Part shown: piece by piece, positions 19,248 through 29,783 of the stretch
How positions within the stretch are numbered: position 1 is the stretch's first letter
Layout of the letters: each line of letters begins with the position of its first letter
Assembly: GCF_001571065.1 (NCBI RefSeq)
Contig: NZ_BCSW01000008.1
Coordinates: 1 to 64,000, forward strand
Length of the DNA stretch: 64,000 nt
Reading direction: 5' to 3'
Origin: Dietzia cinnamea NBRC 102147
Lineage (GTDB): Bacteria; Actinomycetota; Actinomycetes; Mycobacteriales; Mycobacteriaceae
The notes under the pieces: generated by a model
What the model was told of the DNA's origin: nothing
Database searches by the model: none
What the model saw: only the letters and a program-made list of their open reading frames with translations
Position numbers and translations under genes: made by a program

Positions 19248-19736
19248 TCACTCCGGCAGGACGACCACCCGGCGGTTCGGCTCGACGCCGGTCGAGTCCG
19301 ACGTGACCCCGTCGATCTCCGCGATCGCGTCGTGGATGATCTTCCGCTCGAACGGGGTCATCGGCTCCAGTTCCTCCGACTCTCCGGACTCGAGCACCCG
19401 CTGGGCGGCGACACGACCGGCATCGGTCAACGCCTCCCGCTTCGCCTCGCGCCATCCGGCGATGTCGAGCATCAGCCGACTCCGGTCACCCAACTCCTGC
19501 TGGACGGCCAGACGGGTCAGCTCCTGGATCGCATCGAGCACCGCGCCGTCCGGACCCACGAGGGTGTCGAGATCGTCGCCACCGACGATGCTCACGACCG
19601 CGCGGTCGCCCTCGACATCCAGGTCGATGTCCCCGTCGAAGTCCAGGATGTCGAGGAACTGCTCGAGATAGTCACCGGCAACCTCGCCCTCCTCGACCAA
19701 TCGTTCCTCGGACACCTCGATGCTCCTTCTGGACAT
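19248..19736 (-). CDS. jag: Jag/KhpB-like RNA-binding protein (KH and R3H domains)
   Basis: This 162-residue protein has a KH-type domain (VVSIVGGDDLDTLVGPDGAV, then LDAIQELTRLAVQ) and a C-terminal R3H domain (ERKIIHDAIAEIDGVTSDSTG, then VEPNRRVVV). It lacks the long N-terminal Jag_N region of Firmicutes. The family binds RNA and affects cell elongation and envelope synthesis, and is encoded next to yidC. The ATG at 19736 is chosen because a clear GGAGG precedes it. An upstream in-frame ATG at 19811 would add 25 unconserved residues. Confidence 0.9.
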   Translation of the reverse strand: MSRRSIEVSEERLVEEGEVAGDYLEQFLDILDFDGDIDLDVEGDRAVVSIVGGDDLDTLVGPDGAVLDAIQELTRLAVQQELGDRSRLMLDIAGWREAKREALTDAGRVAAQRVLESGESEELEPMTPFERKIIHDAIAEIDGVTSDSTGVEPNRRVVVLPE

Positions 19737-19810
19737 GGACCCGCCTCCGTCGTGACCGCCGATCGCCGCACCCACATGAGCCGACGAGTATCTACCCCAA
19801 GTATGGGACA

Positions 19811-19840
19811 AGGTCCCCGACGCCGGAGCATCGGGGACCT
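19811..19840 (-). terminator. Hairpin after yidC
   Basis: A perfect 10-bp stem (AGGTCCCCGA paired with TCGGGGACCT) with a 10-nt loop sits just past the yidC stop. It may terminate or attenuate the rpmH-yidC transcript before jag. Confidence 0.55.
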
Positions 19841-19864
19841 CGTCCAGTGGCGTGCCCTACCGGG

Positions 19865-21067
19865 TCACCGCTTCTTTTTCTTCTTCTTGTTCTTGGGCCG
19901 CGATCCGGAGGCCTTCTGAGCCGGCCTACTCCGCTGACCGCCCGGCGCCTGTGGGCGCTGCCCCGGGCGGGGCCCGCTCGGCGAGGGAGAGGCGGGAGCG
20001 GCCTTCGGCGGGACCACCTCGTCGTCGTCCCCCTTCACCTCATCCGCGCCCACGGTGGGCGCGGTGGCCACGGCGGTACCCGAGGCGGCGGCCGACCCGC
20101 TCCCACGGCCCTTCTTGGGATTGACCGGCTTCACCCCGACACGCGGGGCGAGGGCCTTCTGCTCCTCACGGCGCGCCAGCGCGGCGGCGTCGTCCTCCTT
20201 GGCCATCCTCTCGTACAGGAAGTACTGCTGGCCCAGCGTCCACAGGTTGTTGGTGACCATGTAGACGAGGATCGCCATCGGCCAGAACGCGCCGGTCACC
20301 AGGATGCCGATGGGGAACGCCCACAGCATCAGCTGGTTCATGATCTTCGCCTGCGGGTTCGCGGCCGCCTCCGGCGACTGGCGCGACAGCGACACACGGG
20401 CGTTGAAGTGGGTCGTGACCGCCGAGATGATCATCAGCGGGACGGCGACCAGGATGATGTTCCAGCGGGCGAAGTCCAGCGCGGCACCCGGCTCGACGAA
20501 GGCCTGGAACTGCTCGACCGGCTGCGAGATGAACGACGACAGCGGGGCGCCGAACAGGCGGGCGTCGAGGAAACTCTGGACCTCATCCGCGTTGAACACG
20601 TAGTTGCCCGTGTTGCGCGTCTCCTCGGCCGTCATCCCCAGCGCGCCGAACTGCTCACCCATCCGGTTGAACGAGCGCAGCACGTGGAACAGACCCAGGA
20701 ACACCGGGATCTGGATGAGCATGGGCAGGCAGCCCAGCAGAGGGTTGAAGCCCTCCTGCTTCTGCAGCTTGCGCGTCTCGACGGCGAGCTTCTCGCGGTC
20801 GTTCTTGTACCGCTTCTGCAGCTCCTTCATCTTGGGCTGCAGCTCCTGCATCTTGCGAGAGAAGCGGATCTGCTTGGCCGCCGGCCAGAACAGCAACGCG
20901 CGCAGCGTGACGACGAGGAAGATCACCGACAGCGCCCAGATGACGCCGTTGGAGTCCGGCGCCTCGACCCAGGGGAGAAGCCCCCCGAGGAAGGCGAAGA
21001 TCTTGTGCCAGAACCAGAGGATCCCGGAGATCGGGTAATAGACCAGCGGGTTGGTGATGAACGACAT
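19865..21067 (-). CDS. yidC: Membrane protein insertase YidC
   Basis: This 400-residue Oxa1/YidC insertase helps Sec substrates and some small proteins into the membrane. It has an N-terminal span (YYPISGILWFWHKIFAFLG), the coiled-coil C1 region (MQELQPKMKELQKRYKNDREKL, about residues 73-94) and further spans including GCLPMLIQIPVFLGLFHVL. A basic C-terminal tail ends in a run of lysines (KNKKKKKKR), likely for ribosome contact. As in other Gram-positive YidC proteins, there is no large periplasmic domain. Confidence 0.96.
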   Translation of the reverse strand: MSFITNPLVYYPISGILWFWHKIFAFLGGLLPWVEAPDSNGVIWALSVIFLVVTLRALLFWPAAKQIRFSRKMQELQPKMKELQKRYKNDREKLAVETRKLQKQEGFNPLLGCLPMLIQIPVFLGLFHVLRSFNRMGEQFGALGMTAEETRNTGNYVFNADEVQSFLDARLFGAPLSSFISQPVEQFQAFVEPGAALDFARWNIILVAVPLMIISAVTTHFNARVSLSRQSPEAAANPQAKIMNQLMLWAFPIGILVTGAFWPMAILVYMVTNNLWTLGQQYFLYERMAKEDDAAALARREEQKALAPRVGVKPVNPKKGRGSGSAAASGTAVATAPTVGADEVKGDDDEVVPPKAAPASPSPSGPRPGQRPQAPGGQRSRPAQKASGSRPKNKKKKKKR

Positions 21068-21084
21068 GGGTGTGTGAGTCCTAG

Positions 21085-21378
21085 CTACGTTCGTGAATTG
21101 TGGTCGTGCGCGTCATGCCCGTCCGGGGGATCGGGCGCGCGTGGCTCCGGGACCGGGTCCCACCCGCCCGGCGTCCACGGGCCGCAGCGCAGCAGGCGCC
21201 ACACAGACAGCCAGGTGCCGTACCAGGCGCCGTGGACACGCACGGCCTCGACGGCGTACGCGCTGCACGTCGGCTCGAAGCGGCAACTCGGCGGGGTGAG
21301 CGGCGAGATGCCCTTCTGATAGAAGTCCAGCATCCACAGCAGGACCCGTGCCACGGGCCCCGGCCGGCCCCGGGTCAC
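21085..21378 (-). CDS. yidD: Membrane protein insertion efficiency factor YidD
   Basis: This 97-residue protein has the family core YQKGISPLTPPSCRFEPTCS and AYAVEAVRVHG. It is peripheral to the membrane and assists YidC. It overlaps rnpA by four bases and lies 17 bp before yidC. Confidence 0.94.
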   Translation of the reverse strand: MTRGRPGPVARVLLWMLDFYQKGISPLTPPSCRFEPTCSAYAVEAVRVHGAWYGTWLSVWRLLRCGPWTPGGWDPVPEPRAPDPPDGHDAHDHNSRT

Positions 21379-21737
21379 GATGACCCCCGAGCCCGCGACG
21401 CCGCCGCGGCCAACCCGGTTCTCATATCCCGCACCAGATCGGCGTGAGGCGCCGTCGCCGCCGCCGGGTTCGCGCGCACGACGACCATGAGGTCCGGGTC
21501 GACGTCCGCCAGCACCTCGGCGGCGATATGACGAAGCCGCCGGCTGACCCGGTGGCGTGTCACCGAGTCCCCGACGGCTTTGCTCACGACGAGCCCGAAA
21601 CGCGGACCGCCCACGCGGACATCCGAGGAGTCCACGTGGGCGTGTACGACCATGGTGCGGCGGCCCTTCCTGGCACCCTTGCGCACCACCGTCGCGAAAT
21701 CAGCGGAACGGTGGAGCCGGTGCGACCTGGGAAGCAC
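21375..21737 (-). CDS. rnpA: Ribonuclease P protein component
   Basis: This 120-residue basic protein is the subunit of the tRNA 5'-processing ribozyme. The RNA-binding RNR-type motif reads GDSVTRHRVSRRLRHI, and the N-terminus MLPRSHRLHRSADFATVVRKG is typical. It is located between rpmH and yidD. Confidence 0.94.
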   Translation of the reverse strand: MLPRSHRLHRSADFATVVRKGARKGRRTMVVHAHVDSSDVRVGGPRFGLVVSKAVGDSVTRHRVSRRLRHIAAEVLADVDPDLMVVVRANPAAATAPHADLVRDMRTGLAAAASRARGSS

Positions 21738-21755
21738 GCGCCACCCCGGCCGGGA

Positions 21756-21899
21756 TCAGGCCGTCAGCGAGGCGCGGCCCTTGCGACGACGGGCGCCGAC
21801 GATGCCACGGCCGGCGCGCGTGCGCATCCGGAGACGGAAACCGTGCACCTTGGCACGACGACGGTTGTTCGGCTGGAAAGTCCGCTTGCCCTTGGCCAT
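21756..21899 (-). CDS. rpmH: 50S ribosomal protein L34
   Basis: This 47-residue protein ([20 protein letters not shown] then [22 protein letters not shown]) is the classic L34. The ATG at 21899 has GAGGAG 6 bases upstream. An in-frame ATG at 21986 adds an unrelated 29-residue leader and is rejected. Confidence 0.97.
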   Translation of the reverse strand: MAKGKRTFQPNNRRRAKVHGFRLRMRTRAGRGIVGARRRKGRASLTA

Positions 21900-22436
21900 G
21901 GTTGGCTCCTCACGTGAAGTCGGCGCCGTGACCAGCGCCTGTTCGAGTACGAGACGTCGTCGAATCACCGGGGTCGGCGGCACCACGACGCGCCGTACGC
22001 CCGCGGGCGCACGACAGACTGTTCAAGATTACGCGCACCACGCGCCGGCCACCAAACCGTGTAATCCCATTCGTCCCACGGTCACCACTTCGCAGGCCAT
22101 CTCGACACGCCCACGGCCGCGATGCTTGACTTCCGGCCTCCAGTCGATCTTGAGGGTTGCCCCTGGCTGGGACGTGTTGTTACGGTCATTCACCAACAAG
22201 CCCCCCCGGGCTGTACATAACCTCAGATCCGAACCAGTACCACCGATCCCTCGCCGCTGATCCTCCACCTGCGCACGGCCCATGGGTGAAGTCTGTCTTC
22301 CCACAGCTGTGGACAACCATGTGGATACCTCAGTGGACCTGGGTCGGAGCCTGTGGATAGAGTGTGGTGTCCGGCCTGGCCGGCCCCCCGGCCCACCGGG
22401 ATCGCCCGACACGCTGACGAGAGGAGACCACCCACC
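21900..22436. promoter_or_regulatory. rpmH-dnaA divergent intergenic region
   Basis: These 537 non-coding bases separate divergent rpmH and dnaA and should hold both promoters. The dnaA-proximal 130 bp contain three DnaA-box-like 9-mers on the plus strand (22308-22360). The rest is less GC-rich than the genes and shows no open frame with a ribosome site. I cannot assign -10/-35 elements with confidence. Confidence 0.6.
22308..22360 (+). promoter_or_regulatory. Three DnaA boxes upstream of dnaA
   Basis: TGTGGACAA (22308-22316), TGTGGATAC (22320-22328) and TGTGGATAG (22352-22360) differ by one base from TGTGGATAA, the complement of the consensus TTATCCACA. The position fits autoregulation of dnaA or a second origin sub-region. 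Confidence 0.75.
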
Positions 22437-23942
22437 GTGTCTCCTGAGCTCGAACACGTGTGGAGTGCCGTCCTCGACAGGCTCACCGATCCCGAGTTGG
22501 CCAGTGACGACAACCCGGCCCTGTCCCGCCAGCAGCAGGCGTGGCTCCGGCTCGTACAGCCGATCGCCGTGGTCAACGGCTTCGCGATGCTCGCCGCGCC
22601 ATCGGCCTTCGCCCGCGACAACATCGAATCCGTCCTGCGCGGACCCATCACCCGCGCCCTGAGCGCGCAGCTCGGCGAGCCCGTCGACCTCGCCGTCAAG
22701 GTCGACACCTCCCTGGCCGGCGGGCAACCGCCCACCGACGACCAGGACGACCAGGTCATCGACGCCGACGAGATCCATCGCCCGGCCGCCGAGGAGGAGC
22801 ACCCGCCGGCCACCACACGGCCCCGGCGGATGACCGAGGAACAGATCGCCGCCGAGCGACTCCTCCACGGCAGCGACCGCGACGAGGCGCTGTCCGCTGC
22901 GACGGCCCCCGGCCTCAACGAGCGCTACACCTTCAGCGCGTTCGTCCAGGGCAACTCCAACAGGTTCGCCAGGGCCGCCGCACTCGCCGTGGCCGAGGCG
23001 CCCGCCCGTGCGTACAACCCCCTGTTCATCTGGGGAGAATCCGGTCTCGGCAAGACCCACCTGCTCCACGCCATCGGGCACTACTCGTTGCGCATGTACT
23101 CCGAACAGAAGGTCAAGTACGTCTCGACCGAGGAGTTCACCAACGACTTCATCAACTCCGTCCGCGACGGCCGCCAGAACATGTTCAAAAAGCGGTACCG
23201 CGAGGCGGACATCCTGCTGGTGGATGACATCCAGTTCCTGATCGGCAAGGAGCAGGTCCAGGAGGAGTTCTTCCACACCTTCAACACGATCCACAACGCG
23301 CAGAAGCAGATCGTGATCTCCTCCGACCGGCCGCCCAAGCAGCTGCAGCCCCTCGAGGACCGACTACGCACGCGGTTCGAGTGGGGGCTGATCACCGACA
23401 TCCAGCCGCCCGAGCTCGAGACACGCATCGCGATCCTGGACAAGAAGGCGAAGTCCGAGAACTACGTCGTCCCCCGGGACGTCCTCGAGCTCATCGCCAC
23501 CCGCGTCCAGCGCAACATCCGCGAACTCGAGGGCGCGCTCATCCGTGTGGTGGCGTTCGCGTCGCTCAACGGGCACGAGATCGACGTGCCGCTCGCCGAG
23601 ATCGTTCTGCGCGACGTGGTCTCCGACGACGATTCGCTACAGATCTCCGCGGCGACCATCATGGCGGTGACCGCGGAGTTCTTCTCCACGAGCATCGACG
23701 AACTGTGCGGAACGTCCAAGACGCGGTCGCTCTCCCGGGCACGGCAGATCGCCATGTACCTGTGCCGCGAACTCACGGACCTCTCCCTCCCCAAGATCGG
23801 CGTCACCTTCGGCGGCAAGGACCACACCACGGTCATGTACGCCCAGCGCAAGATCCTCAAGGAGATCAAGGACGACCGGCGTACCTACGACCAGATCCAG
23901 GAGCTCACCGCCCGGATCAAGGAGCGCTCCCGCTCGCTCTGA
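22437..23942 (+). CDS. dnaA: Chromosomal replication initiator DnaA
   Basis: This 501-residue AAA+ initiator has domain I ([16 protein letters not shown]), a variable acidic linker (residues about 95-150), Walker [10 protein letters not shown] (200-208), Walker [11 protein letters not shown], and a domain IV DNA-binding helix ([20 protein letters not shown], then REL). The GTG at 22437 is chosen because GAGGAGA lies at 22421-22427. An in-frame ATG at 22353 would add 28 residues without similarity. oriC lies directly downstream. Confidence 0.97.
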   Translation: MSPELEHVWSAVLDRLTDPELASDDNPALSRQQQAWLRLVQPIAVVNGFAMLAAPSAFARDNIESVLRGPITRALSAQLGEPVDLAVKVDTSLAGGQPPTDDQDDQVIDADEIHRPAAEEEHPPATTRPRRMTEEQIAAERLLHGSDRDEALSAATAPGLNERYTFSAFVQGNSNRFARAAALAVAEAPARAYNPLFIWGESGLGKTHLLHAIGHYSLRMYSEQKVKYVSTEEFTNDFINSVRDGRQNMFKKRYREADILLVDDIQFLIGKEQVQEEFFHTFNTIHNAQKQIVISSDRPPKQLQPLEDRLRTRFEWGLITDIQPPELETRIAILDKKAKSENYVVPRDVLELIATRVQRNIRELEGALIRVVAFASLNGHEIDVPLAEIVLRDVVSDDDSLQISAATIMAVTAEFFSTSIDELCGTSKTRSLSRARQIAMYLCRELTDLSLPKIGVTFGGKDHTTVMYAQRKILKEIKDDRRTYDQIQELTARIKERSRSL

Positions 23943-24036
23943 GGGCCACTCGTACCGTCCCCCTTCCCGCCATACGGGCTGATTCGTCGTGCGCGCGGGT
24001 CGCCGCGTCGCCGCGACCCCTGTCATCCGGCCGGAG

Positions 24037-24082
24037 CCGTCGTGTCACGGCGCCTGCGACCGTCGTGTCACGGCGCCTGCGA
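24037..24082. repeat. 23-bp perfect tandem duplication in oriC region
   Basis: Bases 24037-24059 are repeated exactly at 24060-24082, and a third copy begins with three bases. The unit contains GTGTCACGGCGCC. It looks like a recent slippage duplication; no function is known. Confidence 0.9.
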
Positions 24083-24139
24083 CCGCGTCGCGACACACCT
24101 GAGACCCCCCGCGACCCCCTTCGTCACATCGTTCACAGC

Positions 24140-24192
24140 TGTGGACAAAGCTGTGGGATCTTGTGGACCGACGGTGGACAGAGGGTGGACGG
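24140..24192 (+). promoter_or_regulatory. Array of five DnaA boxes spaced one helical turn apart
   Basis: TGTGGACAA (24140), TGTGGGATC (24152), TGTGGACCG (24162), GGTGGACAG (24173) and GGTGGACGG (24184) start 12, 10, 11 and 11 bases apart, all in the same orientation. Only the first is close to consensus. Confidence 0.7.
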
Positions 24193-24195
24193 AAT

Positions 24196-24232
24196 CTTGT
24201 GATTCCACCGGGGCGCTCGACCAAATCACAAG
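24196..24232. repeat. 9-bp inverted repeat in oriC
   Basis: CTTGTGATT (24196-24204) and AATCACAAG (24224-24232) are exact complements separated by 19 bases, directly after the DnaA-box array. Confidence 0.85.
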
Positions 24233-24266
24233 AATCGACAGACGCGTTCACACGACGAAATCGGCG

Positions 24267-24288
24267 GAGACCTGTGATTACAGGTCTC
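24267..24288. repeat. 22-bp palindrome in oriC
   Basis: Arms GAGACCTGT (24267-24275) and ACAGGTCTC (24280-24288) are perfect complements around GATT. The element contains TGTGATTAC, a weak DnaA-box-like 9-mer. Confidence 0.85.
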
Positions 24289-24308
24289 GGCTCACAATTT
24301 CACAGGAC

Positions 24309-24350
24309 CTACTACTACCTCTTATCTCTCTTGAGAGTTCTTGTAAGAAG
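24309..24350 (+). promoter_or_regulatory. Candidate unwinding element with DnaA-trio-like repeat
   Basis: CTACTACTACC (24309-24319) gives 3'-GATGATGATGG on the other strand. This is the repeating trinucleotide described as the DnaA-trio in Bacillus origins. AT-rich sequence with a CTCTC-TT-GAGAG palindrome (24326-24337) follows. Assignment is by pattern only. Confidence 0.5.
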
Positions 24351-24539
24351 TAGGGATGTGGAACGGCGAGCCTGCTTGACCGGTTACGCCGACTCCGTGT
24401 GCCCACTGTCGGTGCGAGCGGTTACCCTCATGGAGACGTTCCGCCGACCGCGGCGGGCACGTACGGCACGACCCCCCGAAACAGACCACTCGTCCAGATA
24501 CCGGCAGCCGGTATCCGCCCCGCCTGAAAGAGGTCATCG

Positions 24540-25715
24540 ATGGAGATCACGGATCCGACGTTCCGCGTCACCCGCGAGGACTTCGCGGAATCCGTGGCCT
24601 GGGTCGCCCGCACGCTACCCTCGCGGCCGTCGGTGCCGATCCTCGGCGGCGTCCTGCTCGAGGCGGACTCGGGTCTGACGATCTCGGGGTTCGACTACGA
24701 GACGTCAGCGCAGGTCTCGGTACCCGCGGAGGTATCCGAGCCGGGCAGCACGCTGGTGTCCGGGCGGCTGTTGGCCGACATCGCCCGCGCCCTGCCCGAC
24801 CGCCCGGTCGAGGTGGTGGTCACCGCGCAGAAGATGTACATCACCTGCGGCTCCGCGAAGTTCACCCTCCCGACCATGCCGGTCGAGGACTACCCGCAGC
24901 TTCCGGCCATGCCGGAGGTCACCGGCTCCGCCGAGGTCGACGCGTTCTCGGAGGCCGTGGGCCAGGTCGTCGTCGCGGCCGGCAAGGACGACACCCTCCC
25001 GATGCTCACCGGCATCCGTATGGAGATCGAGGGCACCCGGGTCACGCTCATCGCGACCGACCGGTTCCGCCTGGCCATCCGGGAGTTCGACTGGGAGCCG
25101 GCTCGCGAGGACGTCACCGTCGAGGTGCTCATCCCGGCCAAGGCGCTGTCCGAGGTCACCCGCTCGGCCGGACACGGTGGTCGAGTCGACCTCAGCCTCG
25201 GGGCGGGTTCCAACGTCGGGGCCGAGGGCATCCTCGGTGTGCTGGTCTCCGGTCAGCGCACCACCACCCGCCTGCTCGACGCAGAGTTCCCCAAGGTCCG
25301 GCAGCTGCTGCCGCCCCAGCACACGTCCGTCGCGATCGTCGAGGTCGACGCCCTCGTGCAGGCGATCAAGCGTGTCGCGCTCGTCGCCGACCGCGGCGTC
25401 CAGGTCCGCATGGCGTTCAGCGAGGGCGAGCTCGCGCTCTCGGCCGGCGGGGACGACGCCGCGCAGGCCAACGAGTCGCTCCCGGTGGACTTCGTCGGCG
25501 AGCCGCTGACCATCGCCTTCAACCCCGGCTACCTGCTCGACGGCCTGGGCAGCATCCACTCGGCCCGCGTCGCGTTCGGGTTCACGCAGCCCAGCCGCCC
25601 CGCCGTCCTGCGACCCGCACCCGAGGCCCTCCCCGAGCCGGGCGCCGACGGCGCCATCGCGCCCGTCGAGTCGGACCACACCTACCTGCTCATGCCCGTG
25701 CGCCTGCCGGGCTGA
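24540..25715 (+). CDS. dnaN: DNA polymerase III beta subunit (sliding clamp)
   Basis: This 391-residue clamp holds the replicative polymerase on DNA. All three clamp domains are recognisable ([58 protein letters not shown]), as is the C-terminal [10 protein letters not shown]. An AAAGAGG ribosome site lies at about 24528. It is the first gene after oriC and 25 bp ahead of recF. Confidence 0.97.
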   Translation: MEITDPTFRVTREDFAESVAWVARTLPSRPSVPILGGVLLEADSGLTISGFDYETSAQVSVPAEVSEPGSTLVSGRLLADIARALPDRPVEVVVTAQKMYITCGSAKFTLPTMPVEDYPQLPAMPEVTGSAEVDAFSEAVGQVVVAAGKDDTLPMLTGIRMEIEGTRVTLIATDRFRLAIREFDWEPAREDVTVEVLIPAKALSEVTRSAGHGGRVDLSLGAGSNVGAEGILGVLVSGQRTTTRLLDAEFPKVRQLLPPQHTSVAIVEVDALVQAIKRVALVADRGVQVRMAFSEGELALSAGGDDAAQANESLPVDFVGEPLTIAFNPGYLLDGLGSIHSARVAFGFTQPSRPAVLRPAPEALPEPGADGAIAPVESDHTYLLMPVRLPG

Positions 25716-25740
25716 GCCCGCGACCCGGGACCGTTCCGGT

Positions 25741-26973
25741 ATGCACCTGCGTCACCTCAGGCTCCTGGACTTCCGCTCCTGGCCGCTGCTCGAACTGGAT
25801 CTCGAGCCGGGGGTCACCACGCTGATCGGCCGCAACGGCCACGGGAAGACCAACGTCCTCGAGGCGATCGGCGTGCTGGCCAGCCTCCGATCCCACCGCG
25901 TCGCGGGCGACGCGCCGATGATCCGGACCGGTGCCGGGACCGCGCTCGTCGGCGCACTCGCCCACAACGCCGGGCGGGAACTCACCGTCGAACTCGCGCT
26001 CAACTCCGGCAAGGCCAACCGCGCGAGACTCAACACCTCACCGTGCCGCCGACTCTCCGACATCCTCGGGGTCGTCCAGTCCGTCCTCTTCGCACCCGAG
26101 GACCTCGCCCTCGTGCGCGGCGAACCAGCCGAGCGGCGTCGAGTGCTCGACGAGCTCATGGTCCAACGCCGACCCTCGCTCGGTGGCGACCTGACCGAGT
26201 ACTCGTCCGTGCTGCGTCAGCGCACCGCGCTGCTCAAGTCCGCGTCCGGTGCGATGCGGCGCGGCCGGTCGGAGGAATCCGCCGCCGTGCTGGACACCCT
26301 CGACGTGTGGGACGGCCGGCTGGCCGAACTCGGGGCCCGCTTGGTGGCCGGGCGGATCGACCTCCTCCGGCAGCTGCGACCCCTCGTCGTCGACGCCTAT
26401 CGCGGGCTGGCACCCGAGTCCCGCCCGGCCGATCTCGCCTACCGGTTCCGCGTCGCCGACACCCCCGACGAGTCCGAGCTGACCGATCCCGAACTCGTCG
26501 AGGCGGTGCTCCTCGCGGAGCTCGGTCGACGGCGACGCGACGAGATCGACCGCGGCATGTCGCTCGTCGGGCCGCACCGGGACGACCTCCTCCTGTCCCT
26601 CGGAGAGGAGCCGGCGAAGGGGTTCGCCAGCCACGGCGAGACGTGGTCGTTCGCGCTCGCGTTGCGCCTCGGCTCCCTCGAACTGTTCCGCGCCGACGGT
26701 GCCGAGCCGGTGCTCCTCCTCGACGATGTGTTCGCCGAACTCGACCGCCACCGCCGCGCCGCGCTCGCCGATGTCGCGGCCGGGGTCGAGCAGGTCCTCA
26801 TCACCGCGGCGGTCGGGGAGGACGTCCCGGCCGGGCTGCGGGGCGTGCGTCATGACGTCGTGATGACGGGCGAGGGGCGGGACCGTCACTCCGCGATGAC
26901 ACTGTCACGACCCCGGGACGACGAGGGCGACGACGACGAGAACACCGATACGGAAAGTGGGGACCCGACATGA
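25741..26973 (+). CDS. recF: DNA replication and repair protein RecF
   Basis: This 410-residue SMC-like ATPase loads RecA at gaps. It has Walker A GRNGHGKT (30-37), the ABC signature SHGETWSFALALRL and Walker B VLLLDDVFAELD. The C-terminal 30 residues are disordered and acidic. Its stop overlaps the next start by four bases. Confidence 0.96.
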   Translation: MHLRHLRLLDFRSWPLLELDLEPGVTTLIGRNGHGKTNVLEAIGVLASLRSHRVAGDAPMIRTGAGTALVGALAHNAGRELTVELALNSGKANRARLNTSPCRRLSDILGVVQSVLFAPEDLALVRGEPAERRRVLDELMVQRRPSLGGDLTEYSSVLRQRTALLKSASGAMRRGRSEESAAVLDTLDVWDGRLAELGARLVAGRIDLLRQLRPLVVDAYRGLAPESRPADLAYRFRVADTPDESELTDPELVEAVLLAELGRRRRDEIDRGMSLVGPHRDDLLLSLGEEPAKGFASHGETWSFALALRLGSLELFRADGAEPVLLLDDVFAELDRHRRAALADVAAGVEQVLITAAVGEDVPAGLRGVRHDVVMTGEGRDRHSAMTLSRPRDDEGDDDENTDTESGDPT

Positions 26974-27524
26974 CGGGCGGGACCGGACGGGACGGCATAA
27001 CACCGTCTGACCAGCCACAACGTGGTTATGACATCGCCAAGAAGGCGCTCGAGGAGGCCAGGGCGAAGGCCCGTGCGGAAGGCAAACAGGTCGGTCGCGG
27101 ACGGACCGGCCCGGTCGGCGCGGGACGTCGGTTGCGCAAGCGCGGCTGGACGGGTGCCGGCGCCGATCCGTGGGACCCCCAGCCGCTCGGGCGGCTCGTC
27201 GGCCAGGTCGCCAAGAAGCGCGGATGGGACGACAAGGTCGCCACCGGCCGGCTGTTCGCCGAGTGGGGACGGATCGTCGGCGAGGACGTCTCGAGCCACG
27301 CGACGCCGGAGCGTCTGGAGGAGGGGATCCTCCACGTGCGGGCCTCGAGTACCGCGTGGGCCACGCAGCTGCGGTTGATGTCCGCGGACATCCTCCGCAA
27401 GATCGCCGCCGCCATGGGACCGGGTCACGTCCGTCGGCTCAAGGTGGAGGGGCCGGAGAAACCGAGTTGGCGGAAGGGCCCCCTCCACGTGTCGGGTCGG
27501 GGCCCGCGGGACACCTACGGGTGA
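26970..27524 (+). CDS. dciA: DciA-like DUF721 protein
   Basis: This 184-residue protein has a basic N-terminal half and a DUF721 domain (LGRLVGQVAKKRGWDDKVATGRL, FAEWGRIVGEDVSSHATPERLEEGILHVRASSTAWATQLRLM). DciA proteins bind the replicative helicase and help load it in bacteria without DnaC. The place between recF and gyrB matches Rv0004. It is coupled to recF by overlap. Confidence 0.88.
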   Translation: MTGGTGRDGITPSDQPQRGYDIAKKALEEARAKARAEGKQVGRGRTGPVGAGRRLRKRGWTGAGADPWDPQPLGRLVGQVAKKRGWDDKVATGRLFAEWGRIVGEDVSSHATPERLEEGILHVRASSTAWATQLRLMSADILRKIAAAMGPGHVRRLKVEGPEKPSWRKGPLHVSGRGPRDTYG

Positions 27525-27568
27525 GGGCCGGGCGTGCCCGCGGCCCGCGCGGCGGTTCCCGCAGGTAG

Positions 27569-29728
<2,160 letters not shown>

Positions 29729-29783
29729 CCTGACGTCGGGGCAAAGGTCGGTCATCCCGCCGCGATGGTGGCATGATTGCCGC

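Larger units (their letters stand above)
23943..24539. other. Chromosomal origin of replication (oriC), dnaA-dnaN intergenic region
   Basis: This is a 597-bp non-coding region between dnaA and dnaN. It contains a 23-bp tandem duplication (24037-24082), a cluster of five co-oriented DnaA-box-like 9-mers (24140-24192), a 9-bp inverted repeat (24196-24232), a 22-bp palindrome (24267-24288) and an AT-rich stretch with a CTA repeat (about 24290-24350). The order of boxes followed by an AT-rich unwinding element, together with the gene context, supports the origin call. Confidence 0.9.
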
